This document shows positions 8,275 through 16,053 of a stretch of 30,277 bases of DNA, piece after piece. The position numbers were made by a program, and so were the translations under genes. Positions within the stretch are counted from its first letter, which is position 1, and every line of letters begins with the position of its first letter. A model generated the notes under the pieces. That model saw only the letters and a list, made by a program, of their open reading frames with translations. It did not search any database and was not told the DNA's origin. The DNA is from a virus, in IMG/VR virus record IMGVR_UViG_3300033998_000358, positions 1-30,277 of that record. One strand, 5' to 3'.

Positions 8275-8346
8275 TTAAATGCCTCCTAGTTTATTTGCAG
8301 TTTGATTTTTAGGCTTGTTTCCAAAGTCTATACAATTATTTATTCT

Positions 8347-8694
8347 TTATTCCTCTTGGAAAGTGACGGTCATTGTTCCCAACTCGTCATAAGGATATGG
8401 GTTGTAATTTGCCCCGCCAATGAAATAAACATTATACGTTGCCCCATCCTTATCTATGAAAGAAACACTGCCACCAGAATTTATAAGTTCTAAAATATTT
8501 TCCAAATCATCTCCTGGACGAAAAGTTAAAGTCCACCTCTTCTTATAAATCAGGTTCAGATTCATTGTTGTTCCTGCCAAAGAAGTGACTTGCCTCCCTA
8601 CAACAGGGACATATTCCACCCTGTAATAGGAATTAGAAACTGATATAGGGAAAGTAAGGGGGTACCCACCCAAACTAATCACAGGGAAAGACAT
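8347..8694 (-). CDS. Probable distal tail / tape-measure-following tail protein
   Basis: The 115-residue protein starts within the stop of the tape measure gene (TAATG overlap), with AGAGGTGATT as ribosome binding site. It is beta-rich with few charged residues: SYYRVEYVPVVGRQVTSLAG, then KKRWTLTFRPGDDLENIL and a C-terminal TMTVTFQEE. The WTLTF element followed by an acidic loop is typical of small phage proteins between the tape measure and the tail tip gene, often distal tail or hub-adaptor proteins. Assignment to that role rests on position and fold impression, not a recognised motif. Confidence 0.55.
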   Translation of the reverse strand: MSFPVISLGGYPLTFPISVSNSYYRVEYVPVVGRQVTSLAGTTMNLNLIYKKRWTLTFRPGDDLENILELINSGGSVSFIDKDGATYNVYFIGGANYNPYPYDELGTMTVTFQEE

Positions 8695-11180
8695 TACAAA
8701 TCACCTCTCATCGTATTTGTTAGGGATTTGTTTTTCACATCTACTGTTATCGTTACCTTTGTGGCTAAATTGCCGATTTCTTTTTTTGCCTCTTCTACTG
8801 CTTTCTTTATCTCTGCCACAACGCCATTATGGAAACTTTTCCCCACATCTGCCCCTGCTTGTGCTCCTACTGTTGCCAAACTTTTCAAAGCCTCTTCAAA
8901 CGTTGCCTTTATTGGAGAAACGCTTTCTTGTACTTTCGCTGCGACATTATTTAAGCTTTGTTCCATCTCTGGAGTAATCCCTAGCTGTGCTTCTCTTTGC
9001 TTCAGTAAAGTAGCTTGTTGCCCTCCCTGTTTCATTATGGTCTGATACCACCAGGGATCTTGTCTCATAGACTCCAGTACAGACCCAACCCCCCATGTTG
9101 GTGAAAGCTCTCCTGTTTTCCAAAGATTCATTTCTTTTATCCCGACAACACTAGAAGTCACTTGTTTCACTTTATCTGGGACGCCTTTTAACTCTTGTGC
9201 AATTGCTGTGAATAATCTATTCCCTGACGTTTTACCTAAGTCTTCTAATGCTTTTATGAACCTGGCTTTAAAATATGGATCATCAAAATCACCAATTAGC
9301 TTACTTATCGTCTCCTCTGCTTTCTGTACTATGTTCTTCTGAAAGACACTACTTGCTTCCTCTGAACTCATGCCTAGTTGTTTAGTCATTTCTTTAGCTT
9401 CAATAACCATATTCTTAACGTAAGCGGCAAACTCAGAGAAAGCTTTGGAGAAAGCTTCTTGTTTAGTCGGTCCTAGTATTTCTTTCTTCCGGGCATCATA
9501 GAGAGCCTTTAGCTCTGGAGTGATGATACCTAATTCTTTTCTCTGTTCTTCAAGCCATTGATCAAGTTTTATGAGGGCAACTTCCTTAGCAGTTTTCCCT
9601 ACAAGTTGAAGCTCTTTTCTGTATTCTTCTGCCGCTTCTTCTACCTTTTTCCACTTCTTCTGATCTTCTTCTATCTGCTTCTTGAAAGCTTCTAAATCAG
9701 AAGTTTCAGTAGTTGATTTACTTTTTTGTACTACTTGTGCAAGTTGTTCATTTCTCCATGCTGTTTCATCGTAATTACCACCAGGCTTTGGTAGAGGAAG
9801 ATCTTTCAATAAACCTCCTCCTGTGCCTAAAACAGAATATGTAGATCTTATCTGTTCTTTAGCTTTCTCACTTAGGGAGTTGAATTTAACAAGTAATGAA
9901 ATGAGAGTTCCAAAACCAACTACTATTGGCCATGTTGCAGGATTCGCCCATAAGGTAGTAAGAGCAATGTTCAATCCTTTTACTGCTACGGTAGTAGTCC
10001 CTATCGCTGAAGCGAAACTCATAAATGACAAAACCAAACCGCCAACTTTTATCCCTGCCCACACAGCGATAAGAGAACCAACAACTTTTATCATATCTTC
10101 CATGTGTTCATTAGCAAACTGAACTGCCTTTGTAAGTGATGGAAGAACTTTCTGTGCAAAGTCAATAATCAAATTCTTAAACTGTGCTTTGAATTCACCC
10201 CAGGTTGCGGCAAAAGTACCTCTATACTCTTTCCAAGCCTTATCCAGAGTACCTGTACTATTGCTCAACTCCTCTATATTCTGAGCTAGGTTCTGGAAGT
10301 TGTTTGCAAGTAAGGCACTGAAAGCGATAAGAGATTCTTGCCTACCGCCTAACAGCGCCGCAACCCCTGCGGCATCTCCGCCTGCTTCTTTTACTCTTCT
10401 CAACCATTCTACTAGTCCTAGTTGTTTCAAGGCATTTGAAACGCTTCCAAACTCTTTGAAAACTTCAACTAATTCATCTGTGGGTTTAACAACCGAGCGC
10501 ATTAGAGCTTTCAACTGTGTTGTGGCTTCTGCAGTAGAACCTGCGGTCTGTGTTATAAGCGCCAGTGCGGCGGCCATTTCTTCAACTCTTGCTCCTGCAA
10601 GATTTGAAATGTTAGCTACATCCCCTATGACAGGAACAAGTTCAGCAACAGAAGTTTGACCTAATTTTTCCGTCTTAAGTAAAAGATTAGCCGCTTGTTC
10701 AGTAGATGTTAAAGAATCACGATACCCGGCCATCAGTTTTGTTAAGGCTCGAACTGTATCTGCTTGTTCAACGTGGGCAACTTTCGAAAGTTTCGATGCG
10801 GTAGTAAGCGTTTCTAATGCTTTATTCGGTTCGGTAACTCCTGCAGAAATTACCTGGTAGTATCCTTTCATAAGTTCTATACTGTTTCCTAGAGATGCAT
10901 CTAAACTCTTTATCTGCTTATCTATTACATCAAAAGACTGGCCAGTAACTTTTCCCATGTCAATCAATGCCGTTTCATATTCTGAAACAGAATTGATGAT
11001 GGAGCGAATAGCCAGCCCGCCTCCTAATGATATGAAAGCACCTCTTAAACTAAAAACTTGTTTCTGTATACTGGAGAAAATAGAGGAGGCTTTTACTCCA
11101 AACCTACTAAGCTGAGTCTCTGCTACCCTCAACCCAGATGTATCTACACCTAACTTGGCAACCAACTCACCTAAAAACAT
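8694..11180 (-). CDS. Tail tape measure protein (TP901-like core)
   Basis: The 828-residue protein has the hallmarks of a tape measure. The N-terminus contains a TP901-core-like helical region (about residues 60-240; YETALIDMGKVTGQSFDVID, LSKVAHVEQADTVRALTKLM, GARVEEMAAALALITQTAG). A hydrophobic stretch lies at about 365-445 (GSLIAVWAGIKVGGLVLSF, PIVVGFGTLISLLV), and a long charged coiled-coil part follows. It sets tail length and usually takes part in DNA ejection. By the usual rule of about 0.15 nm per residue the tail would be roughly 120 nm. It begins immediately after the stop of the frameshifted chaperone gene. No peptidase or lysozyme domain is evident. Confidence 0.92.
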   Translation of the reverse strand: MFLGELVAKLGVDTSGLRVAETQLSRFGVKASSIFSSIQKQVFSLRGAFISLGGGLAIRSIINSVSEYETALIDMGKVTGQSFDVIDKQIKSLDASLGNSIELMKGYYQVISAGVTEPNKALETLTTASKLSKVAHVEQADTVRALTKLMAGYRDSLTSTEQAANLLLKTEKLGQTSVAELVPVIGDVANISNLAGARVEEMAAALALITQTAGSTAEATTQLKALMRSVVKPTDELVEVFKEFGSVSNALKQLGLVEWLRRVKEAGGDAAGVAALLGGRQESLIAFSALLANNFQNLAQNIEELSNSTGTLDKAWKEYRGTFAATWGEFKAQFKNLIIDFAQKVLPSLTKAVQFANEHMEDMIKVVGSLIAVWAGIKVGGLVLSFMSFASAIGTTTVAVKGLNIALTTLWANPATWPIVVGFGTLISLLVKFNSLSEKAKEQIRSTYSVLGTGGGLLKDLPLPKPGGNYDETAWRNEQLAQVVQKSKSTTETSDLEAFKKQIEEDQKKWKKVEEAAEEYRKELQLVGKTAKEVALIKLDQWLEEQRKELGIITPELKALYDARKKEILGPTKQEAFSKAFSEFAAYVKNMVIEAKEMTKQLGMSSEEASSVFQKNIVQKAEETISKLIGDFDDPYFKARFIKALEDLGKTSGNRLFTAIAQELKGVPDKVKQVTSSVVGIKEMNLWKTGELSPTWGVGSVLESMRQDPWWYQTIMKQGGQQATLLKQREAQLGITPEMEQSLNNVAAKVQESVSPIKATFEEALKSLATVGAQAGADVGKSFHNGVVAEIKKAVEEAKKEIGNLATKVTITVDVKNKSLTNTMRGDL

Positions 11181-11929
11181 CTATTTTTTGCCTCCTCCTT
11201 TCTCCTTCTTACTCCCTTTCTGCATCCCTGCTATCGCTTGTAGAATCTGTTTCATCTCTTCTACGCTCTGCTTCTTCTTAGGCTCTACTTTTCTTGTCCC
11301 GTCCCAATCTGGAAGAAAATCAGTTGGTAGAAATTGTTTAGTGTTTCTCTTACCAAAAATAGAAATCGCGATATTCATGATAACAGAGGCAAGCATAGCA
11401 AAACCGTATTCTATTCTATCTACTCCTATAGGTTCCAGTTGATCGTACGCTCTCCACTCTGCTAACTGCTCACCGGTCAACTGCTCTAAAAGATAATCTG
11501 GATGTGGATATCCCAGTTCTTTGCACAACCGAAAAGCAAATCTACGGTTGTGCTGATATCTCAGTTTTTTGCTATGCTCGCCTCTTCAACTTGATTCAGT
11601 CTCTGTGCCACTTCTACAATTTTATCCAACTTGCTAGCTTTCATACTTTCACTAAGTTTCTTATAATCTTCAGGTTTGAGTAAAAGCTCACCTTTTTCAT
11701 CGCATAAACAAGAAACCGCCAGTTTAGCTCTGAAGTCTTCCAGATCTTGCTCTGTTCCTATTATCTGGCCATCACTATTTTTTACAGGCTTCATAAGCGA
11801 CCGCTCAAATATATCTTTTTCTTTCCCAGTCCACTGCCTAACATAAACGTAGTCACCATTGCCTAAATCTACTTTTTCAATTTTAAGCTTATCTCTTTTC
11901 AATAAATCTTCTCTAGTAAGTAATGCCAT
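11181..11929 (-). CDS. Tail assembly chaperone fusion (gpG-T type) made by -1 frameshift
   Basis: Translation from 11929 that slips -1 at 11564-11570 continues in the frame reaching 11181, giving a 249-residue fusion. The joined sequence reads ...EASIAKN then LRYQHNRRFAFRLCKELG. The downstream part has the hallmarks of the 'T' domain of these chaperones (LLEQLTGEQLAEWRAYDQLEPIG), and ends in a Lys/Gly-rich tail. The T part has no ribosome binding site of its own; the only candidate start, TTG at 11528, lies inside the hairpin. The family is known to use a low level of frameshifting to make the long form, which recruits tail tube protein onto the tape measure. The next gene, the tape measure, starts one base after its stop. 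Confidence 0.85.
11523..11570 (-). promoter_or_regulatory. Programmed -1 frameshift signal: slippery A AAA AAC plus hairpin
   Basis: The zero-frame codons GCA AAA AAC TGA contain the canonical heptamer A AAA AAC (11564-11570), directly before the stop. Ten bases further on, a perfect 9-base-pair stem GCACAACCG / CGGTTGTGC (11545-11553 with 11523-11531) encloses a 13-base loop. A slip of -1 enters exactly the frame of the downstream chaperone domain. Both parts of a stimulatory frameshift element are therefore visible. Confidence 0.9.
11561..11929 (-). CDS. Tail assembly chaperone, short form (gpG type)
   Basis: The 122-residue unshifted product starts at the ATG at 11929 (MALLTREDLLKRDKL), with GGAGGTG upstream. 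It is charged and mostly helical, with a central WTGKEKDIFERSLM segment, and sits between the tail tube gene and the tape measure gene, the standard place for this chaperone. It ends at a TGA that immediately follows the slippery heptamer, so most ribosomes stop here and a minority make the fusion. Short and long forms together coat the tape measure during tail assembly in related phages. Confidence 0.88.
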   Translation of the reverse strand: MALLTREDLLKRDKLKIEKVDLGNGDYVYVRQWTGKEKDIFERSLMKPVKNSDGQIIGTEQDLEDFRAKLAVSCLCDEKGELLLKPEDYKKLSESMKASKLDKIVEVAQRLNQVEEASIAKN

Positions 11930-11965
11930 GATTAAGCACCTCCATTATTCTTATTTTCTACTCAC

Positions 11966-12394
11966 TTACACGCTTCCACCAGAACCTAGGCTTACTGTAC
12001 CACTTATCTGAATAGTCACATCTACAGTAACCTTATCATCTGGTGGAATAGTCAGGGGTAGCTCTGTGACTAGCCCTTCAAATTCAAGAGTAGTTTGTTC
12101 TGCATCAGGCAAGATAATCTGGTACTGTTGAGGAGTATCAGACTCAAAATCAGCTTTCAGAAGAGCATATCCTTCTGCTGTGAAGTTCATCGAAAGGGTT
12201 ATCGTCCCCGGGTTTCTAAAACCTGTTATAAAGGTTCGATAACCTCCTGCTGTGTCGAGTGCCGTGGTATCAATAGTATCTCTGCTCATACTAGGTCCTG
12301 TGATAGAATTGATTTCTGCAATAGCCACCCATTGCCCTACGGAACCGCTATCATCCCACCTACTGAATACTGTTCCTACACCTGCTATAGCCAT
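11966..12394 (-). CDS. Major tail tube protein
   Basis: The 142-residue protein (MAIAGVGTVFSRWDDSGSVG) matches small siphovirus tail tube proteins. Typical features are the early WVAIAEINSITGPSMSRDTI, the segment IDTTALDTAGGYRTF, and FRNPGTITLSMNF, followed by a C-terminal beta-rich half ending in Gly/Ser (SLGSGGSV). It would polymerise as hexameric rings around the tape measure. It starts immediately after the stop of the tail terminator gene and uses AAAGGAGGCG as ribosome binding site. No Ig-like C-terminal domain is fused. The absence of any sheath gene next to it argues for a siphovirus tail. Confidence 0.88.
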   Translation of the reverse strand: MAIAGVGTVFSRWDDSGSVGQWVAIAEINSITGPSMSRDTIDTTALDTAGGYRTFITGFRNPGTITLSMNFTAEGYALLKADFESDTPQQYQIILPDAEQTTLEFEGLVTELPLTIPPDDKVTVDVTIQISGTVSLGSGGSV

Positions 12395-12796
12395 TTACAT
12401 TCGCCTCCTTTGATAACTAAAATTTACTACAAATATAAATCTCCCTTGCTCATCAACACCAAGCAAAGCAGGTCCACTTGTGCATTGGATGAGCTCATAA
12501 TGACCTCCGCCCATAGGCTCATGCCCTCTGTTATGGAGGAATTCCATCACTGCTGTTGCTATATTCATGCCGTCTATATATTTTCTATTCCGTACTCTGA
12601 CCTGAAAACTACCGTAATAGTAAACATCATCTGCATTGAATTCAGTAGTTGGCACCACTGCTGAATCGTATATAGTCACACAATTATCAGGTTCAGAAGG
12701 TTCAAACCCTACGAACAAATTCGTTCCAAATTTAAGATCTAAAGTACAATCAGAAGCTAAAAGTAAATCTCTAATATCCTCACTAACTAAACTCAT
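12395..12796 (-). CDS. Tail terminator / minor capsid-type protein
   Basis: This 133-residue protein has the layout of the Minor_capsid_3 / tail terminator family: an N-terminal helix (VSEDIRDLLLAS), a central beta-hairpin with FQVRVRNRKYIDGMNIA followed by a helix (TAVMEFLHNRG), and a C-terminal strand FIFVVNFSYQRRR. These proteins cap the tail tube and join it to the head. Its position between the gp10-like gene (4-base ATGA overlap) and the tube gene is the conserved one. The ribosome binding site GGAGG is unusually far (about 13 bases) from the ATG, so coupling to the upstream gene probably matters. Confidence 0.8.
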   Translation of the reverse strand: MSLVSEDIRDLLLASDCTLDLKFGTNLFVGFEPSEPDNCVTIYDSAVVPTTEFNADDVYYYGSFQVRVRNRKYIDGMNIATAVMEFLHNRGHEPMGGGHYELIQCTSGPALLGVDEQGRFIFVVNFSYQRRRM

Positions 12797-13269
12797 CGAC
12801 TGATTTTAGCCTCCTCCCGTATCAACTTCAATATCGTATTTCTGTTCCTTATAAGAGCACTTTCTAGAAACTTAGGTCCTGAACCTGGTCGTTTCCTTTT
12901 CTTGGTCATGTCTTCATGTACCTCAGTAGCATAGTTTGCTGTAAACCCCATCGATAAAGCTGGGTACTTGCTTCCTAACAACTGACTTAAAACGTCATTT
13001 ATTACTCTGGTGTGTTGTGCCGCCATTTTACCTTTATCATCTTTAAAACTGGGATCGACATTCTGTTTATCACCTTTGCTTGTAACTACAAACCAGCTTG
13101 CTCTCAGATTCCCAGTGTCTACAGGAATGACAGGAGATGTTTTCTCCATGTCACGCCGAATAACGATAGCAGATCGAATCAACCCTTTCAAAGTTCGTCC
13201 CTCAATCTTTGCTATTTCTTTATTAAGTGACATCAAAACTTCCTTCATACCAGCAAGCTGAGGAGCCAT
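12793..13269 (-). CDS. HK97 gp10-like head-tail / tail completion protein
   Basis: The 158-residue protein shows the signature of the HK97 gp10-like family: PVDTGNLRASW near residue 50, a middle ANYATEVHED, and PGSGPKFLESAL before the C-terminal helix. These are small neck or tail completion proteins made just before the tail terminator. The start codon overlaps the stop of the upstream stopper gene (TGATG), and the stop overlaps the next start. Confidence 0.88.
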   Translation of the reverse strand: MAPQLAGMKEVLMSLNKEIAKIEGRTLKGLIRSAIVIRRDMEKTSPVIPVDTGNLRASWFVVTSKGDKQNVDPSFKDDKGKMAAQHTRVINDVLSQLLGSKYPALSMGFTANYATEVHEDMTKKRKRPGSGPKFLESALIRNRNTILKLIREEAKISR

Positions 13270-13631
13270 CAGACATACACCTTCTTCACAAACTCTGTTT
13301 TCGATCTGAACAAAGGCGCCTTATCTACTCTTCTTATCTCATACGCCCCAGGTAAAGTTTTGGGGTCAACTCTGTTTTCATTAGTAAGGCCTGTAAAGTC
13401 ACCCAAATAAATAAAACCTCCAACTTCAAGATCATCTACTACTAGTATCTCAGCATCATAAACTATGATCTGACCATTCTTATCAGTGATAGTTTTTGTT
13501 GTGTCGACCCATCGACATTTGATAAGCCTAGGTTCTTCAAATTCTCTTTGGCCATATCCAGTTATCATTCCTGGAGGCCAATACACGGCATCTTGAACAC
13601 AAACTTTCTTAATGAATTTAGAAATTGACAT
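13269..13631 (-). CDS. Head-tail stopper / head closure protein
   Basis: I choose the ATG at 13631 (MSISKFIKKVCVQDAVYW), which has GAGG six or so bases upstream. The longer frame from 13685 would overlap the previous gene by 50 bases without a binding site. The 120-residue product is beta-rich (EPRLIKCRWVDTTKTI, IIVYDAEILVVDDLEVGGFI) like the small barrel stoppers that plug the head after packaging (head-tail joining family). Its place between connector and gp10-like gene supports this. The exact family is inferred. Confidence 0.68.
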   Translation of the reverse strand: MSISKFIKKVCVQDAVYWPPGMITGYGQREFEEPRLIKCRWVDTTKTITDKNGQIIVYDAEILVVDDLEVGGFIYLGDFTGLTNENRVDPKTLPGAYEIRRVDKAPLFRSKTEFVKKVYV

Positions 13632-13635
13632 AACC

Positions 13636-14010
13636 TCACCACTCCTCAAATGGAACAGCGTACAACTTTGCCTGTTTCCTACCAAGAGCGGCCATCTTTC
13701 CAGTTGAATCTAAAGTCAGAACCATCTGTCCATAAGGCGTAGAAGATAATCCTGAACCATACTGCCCTATATATTTTATCTTAGCTCCTCCTGCTTCTTC
13801 TTGTTCCGCCATTCGTTCTCTAGTAGAAGCTATCATGTGCGCGGCTAACCATTTTTCTATCTCTGCAAGTACGCTTTCTCCTAAAGTTGAACTGCCTAAT
13901 ACATTAGTAACCAAAGTGTTAGCACTATTGATAAACCCTTCTACTACAGCATCAGTGAGTTCCGTATCATCTAGTATGGCTTTCACCTCATTAGCGGTTA
14001 CTCTTGCCAT
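13636..14010 (-). CDS. Head-tail connector / adaptor protein (gp6-like)
   Basis: The 124-residue, mostly helical protein (VTANEVKAILDDTELTDAVV, LAEIEKWLAAHMIASTRERM) with a C-terminal YGSGLSSTPYGQMVLTLD segment resembles small adaptors that bind the portal ring (gp6/DUF4054 type). Its ribosome binding site, GAGGAGG, and its first 20 bases lie inside the 3' end of the sulfotransferase gene, so the last cassette gene is tightly joined to this conserved neck gene. It is the first neck gene after the sugar cassette. Confidence 0.75.
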   Translation of the reverse strand: MARVTANEVKAILDDTELTDAVVEGFINSANTLVTNVLGSSTLGESVLAEIEKWLAAHMIASTRERMAEQEEAGGAKIKYIGQYGSGLSSTPYGQMVLTLDSTGKMAALGRKQAKLYAVPFEEW

Positions 14011-14722
14011 TACTTAACCTCCTCACTTTTAGAAACTTAGGGTCTACGTAGCTAAGTATTTTTGAATCCCATTTTAGCCCAAGCCACTCAATCGTTTCAT
14101 ACATCTGTGAATAATCTCCTCTAACCATTCGCTCTGGCCAGATTACTTTACAATTGAGTCCTTTAGATATCATCTCAATAAGCCTTTCCTCATATTGATG
14201 TACCCACCAGAGCCAAGCTTCCTGTTCATTTTTTGCTCCGATCTCTTTCCAATACTTGTCTGTTTTAAATGCTCTCATAAATGATGTTTTCAAACAGGAA
14301 TTGATGATATCTCCTGTTCGCCTTCTTATGATCAACCATTTCGCATTCGGGAAAGCAAAATGCCACAATGGCCAAGTCAAGACCAACTTATTACTTTTAT
14401 AAGCCCATGGTCTATCATCTTGGTAATGGTCATCATGAAGCGCATCTAAAACATAGTCCTTGAATTTCACAGGAATCGGGAGATCTGACGTTGGTACTAG
14501 TGGATACTGTCCTGCAGGGCACATCCCAACTTCTAAGAGATACGGCTTCATAACTTGTTCGTATATCTCCTTGTTTTCAAACATACTTCTTGAATCTTGT
14601 GCCGTCGGCTTGGGTGTACTTCCAAGAAAAACACCGCAGATTTCAAGAATTCCTGCAACCATACTTGCTCCGCTTCTTGAAGCACCAGTAACCAATATCG
14701 GGGAACTAACAAAGTCTCTCAT
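13991..14722 (-). CDS. Sulfotransferase-like protein
   Basis: The 243-residue protein has both PAPS-binding signatures of the sulfotransferase family: an N-terminal 5'-phosphosulfate loop, PILVTGASRSGASMV (residues 8-22), which lacks the GK(S/T) of kinases, and a 3'-phosphate element, AKWLIIRRRTGDIINS (residues 127-142, with Arg133/134 and Ser142). It would move sulfate from PAPS to a hydroxyl, most likely on a sugar here, since it follows a sugar dehydrogenase and glycosyltransferases. It overlaps the dehydrogenase end by 17 bases and the connector start by 20. The ribosome binding site is AAGGAG. The acceptor is unknown, and host-made PAPS would be needed. Confidence 0.78.
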   Translation of the reverse strand: MRDFVSSPILVTGASRSGASMVAGILEICGVFLGSTPKPTAQDSRSMFENKEIYEQVMKPYLLEVGMCPAGQYPLVPTSDLPIPVKFKDYVLDALHDDHYQDDRPWAYKSNKLVLTWPLWHFAFPNAKWLIIRRRTGDIINSCLKTSFMRAFKTDKYWKEIGAKNEQEAWLWWVHQYEERLIEMISKGLNCKVIWPERMVRGDYSQMYETIEWLGLKWDSKILSYVDPKFLKVRRLSNGKSNR

Positions 14723-15974
14723 GTATTTGTACTCCTTCCCCTAACCGAATATATTGTACCCCATCTACTTCATATTCTTTAGTTACTCGAAATGGGTCTA
14801 TCACAACTGACCCTTTAGGCCAATCGTTTCGTTCAACGCCACTATGCTTACACCCTAGAATGTAGATTGCTTTCATGTTTGGTTTCTTCGATTCAGTGTC
14901 AATCAGAGGGTCCCACAATATAGCTTCTCTTTCTAAGAAATGCGTCATAAGTAAAGCGGCAGAACCAACCGCCATATCAGTATTTGGCTTAAATGCATAT
15001 CCATAAACAACAACTGGTAGATTCAACTGCTTGGCATAAGCATTCGCAATATCAGCTATGTATTTCGCTTGTTTTTCTCGACACAACATAATAGCTTCAA
15101 ATAAATCAAAACTGAGACTGTATTCTTTTGCCAACCAACTCATTGCTATGTTGTCTCTAGGGTGGCAAGCTCCTCCGTCTCCCATGCCTCCTGTCAAGTA
15201 AGCGGGGCTAATTAAACGCCTATATGCACTCTTTAGTGCATCAGTAACATCATCAACATCCGCCTCAGGAAACTTATCACAAATCTCCATTATCGTGTTT
15301 GCAAAACAAATCTTGAAACTTATGAATGTATTGTAAGCTACTTTTGTTAGTTCTGCACTTTCAATACTCATGCCTCTTACCGGAGCATTTGTTATCGTTC
15401 GATAAAATGACTCCAACCGATGAATTGTTTCTTTATCTTCAACGCCAACTAATATAAACTCAGGATTCAAAAAATCTTGCATCACAGTTCCCATGGCAAT
15501 GAAGAAGGGATTGTAAGCGAATTGAACACCATCTGGTAACAATGGTAGAATTCTCTTTCTCATAGTTCCAGGGGGGCAAGTAGAAATCACGACGATAAGA
15601 GTATTTGGCCTAACTACTTTCACCAAATCTTTTATTGCTTGTTCTAAGAAATCGTAACTGAAATCTTTCCTGATATCAGGCAATGGTGTAATACCTTCGT
15701 ATCTAAAATCATGTGGAGTTTGAACAGCAACAAAAATAAGATCACACTTTTCAGCTACTTCTTCAAGAGGGACGAAGAATAACGAATCAACGTTTCTAAG
15801 GTAATCTACAAAAGAGGGGCCTCCTTTTACCAATCCGGCTTCATTAGGATTGCCCGCTAACTTCGACATCCTACCAGAGTCAATATCATAACCATATACA
15901 TTATGCCCTTTCAACGCGATACATGTTGCTACAGGCAGTCCTAGTTTACCTAACCCTACAAATCCTACGTTCAT
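14706..15974 (-). CDS. UDP-glucose/GDP-mannose dehydrogenase family protein with altered active site
   Basis: I choose the ATG at 15974 (MNVGFVGLGKLGLPVA), preceded by AGAGGGG; the ATG at 15995 has no good site. The 422-residue protein has the NAD-binding GxGxxG (G7, G9, G12), STCPPGT (131-137), the central-domain ELTKVAYN (K211, N215), and the catalytic GGACHPRDN with Cys270 and Asp274. Such enzymes oxidise the C6 alcohol of a nucleotide sugar to a uronic acid. Two features are unusual: the normally conserved NPEFLREG-type loop reads NPFFIAMG (155-162), losing both Glu positions, and the Lys after the catalytic Cys (FPKD) is Arg. The nucleotide-sugar substrate, or even dehydrogenase activity, is therefore uncertain. 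The C-terminal domain is retained. Confidence 0.85.
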   Translation of the reverse strand: MNVGFVGLGKLGLPVATCIALKGHNVYGYDIDSGRMSKLAGNPNEAGLVKGGPSFVDYLRNVDSLFFVPLEEVAEKCDLIFVAVQTPHDFRYEGITPLPDIRKDFSYDFLEQAIKDLVKVVRPNTLIVVISTCPPGTMRKRILPLLPDGVQFAYNPFFIAMGTVMQDFLNPEFILVGVEDKETIHRLESFYRTITNAPVRGMSIESAELTKVAYNTFISFKICFANTIMEICDKFPEADVDDVTDALKSAYRRLISPAYLTGGMGDGGACHPRDNIAMSWLAKEYSLSFDLFEAIMLCREKQAKYIADIANAYAKQLNLPVVVYGYAFKPNTDMAVGSAALLMTHFLEREAILWDPLIDTESKKPNMKAIYILGCKHSGVERNDWPKGSVVIDPFRVTKEYEVDGVQYIRLGEGVQIHERLC

Positions 15975-16009
15975 GTGAACCCCTCTCTTTTTCATACCTC
16001 TATGTTATT

Positions 16010-16015
16010 ATTATA
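16010..16015 (-). promoter_or_regulatory. Candidate internal -10 box before the dehydrogenase gene
   Basis: Minus-strand TATAAT in the gap between the large glycosyltransferase and dehydrogenase genes, 35 bases before the chosen start. No TTGACA at the proper distance. Confidence 0.25.
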
Positions 16016-16053
16016 CCTTAAACTATAGTGCGTCTAGTTTGTACAAGTTGATT

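Noticed and set aside
11181-11528. Independent gene starting at the TTG at 11528
   Set aside because: The TTG sits inside the frameshift hairpin with no ribosome binding site; the reading frame is entered by -1 slippage.
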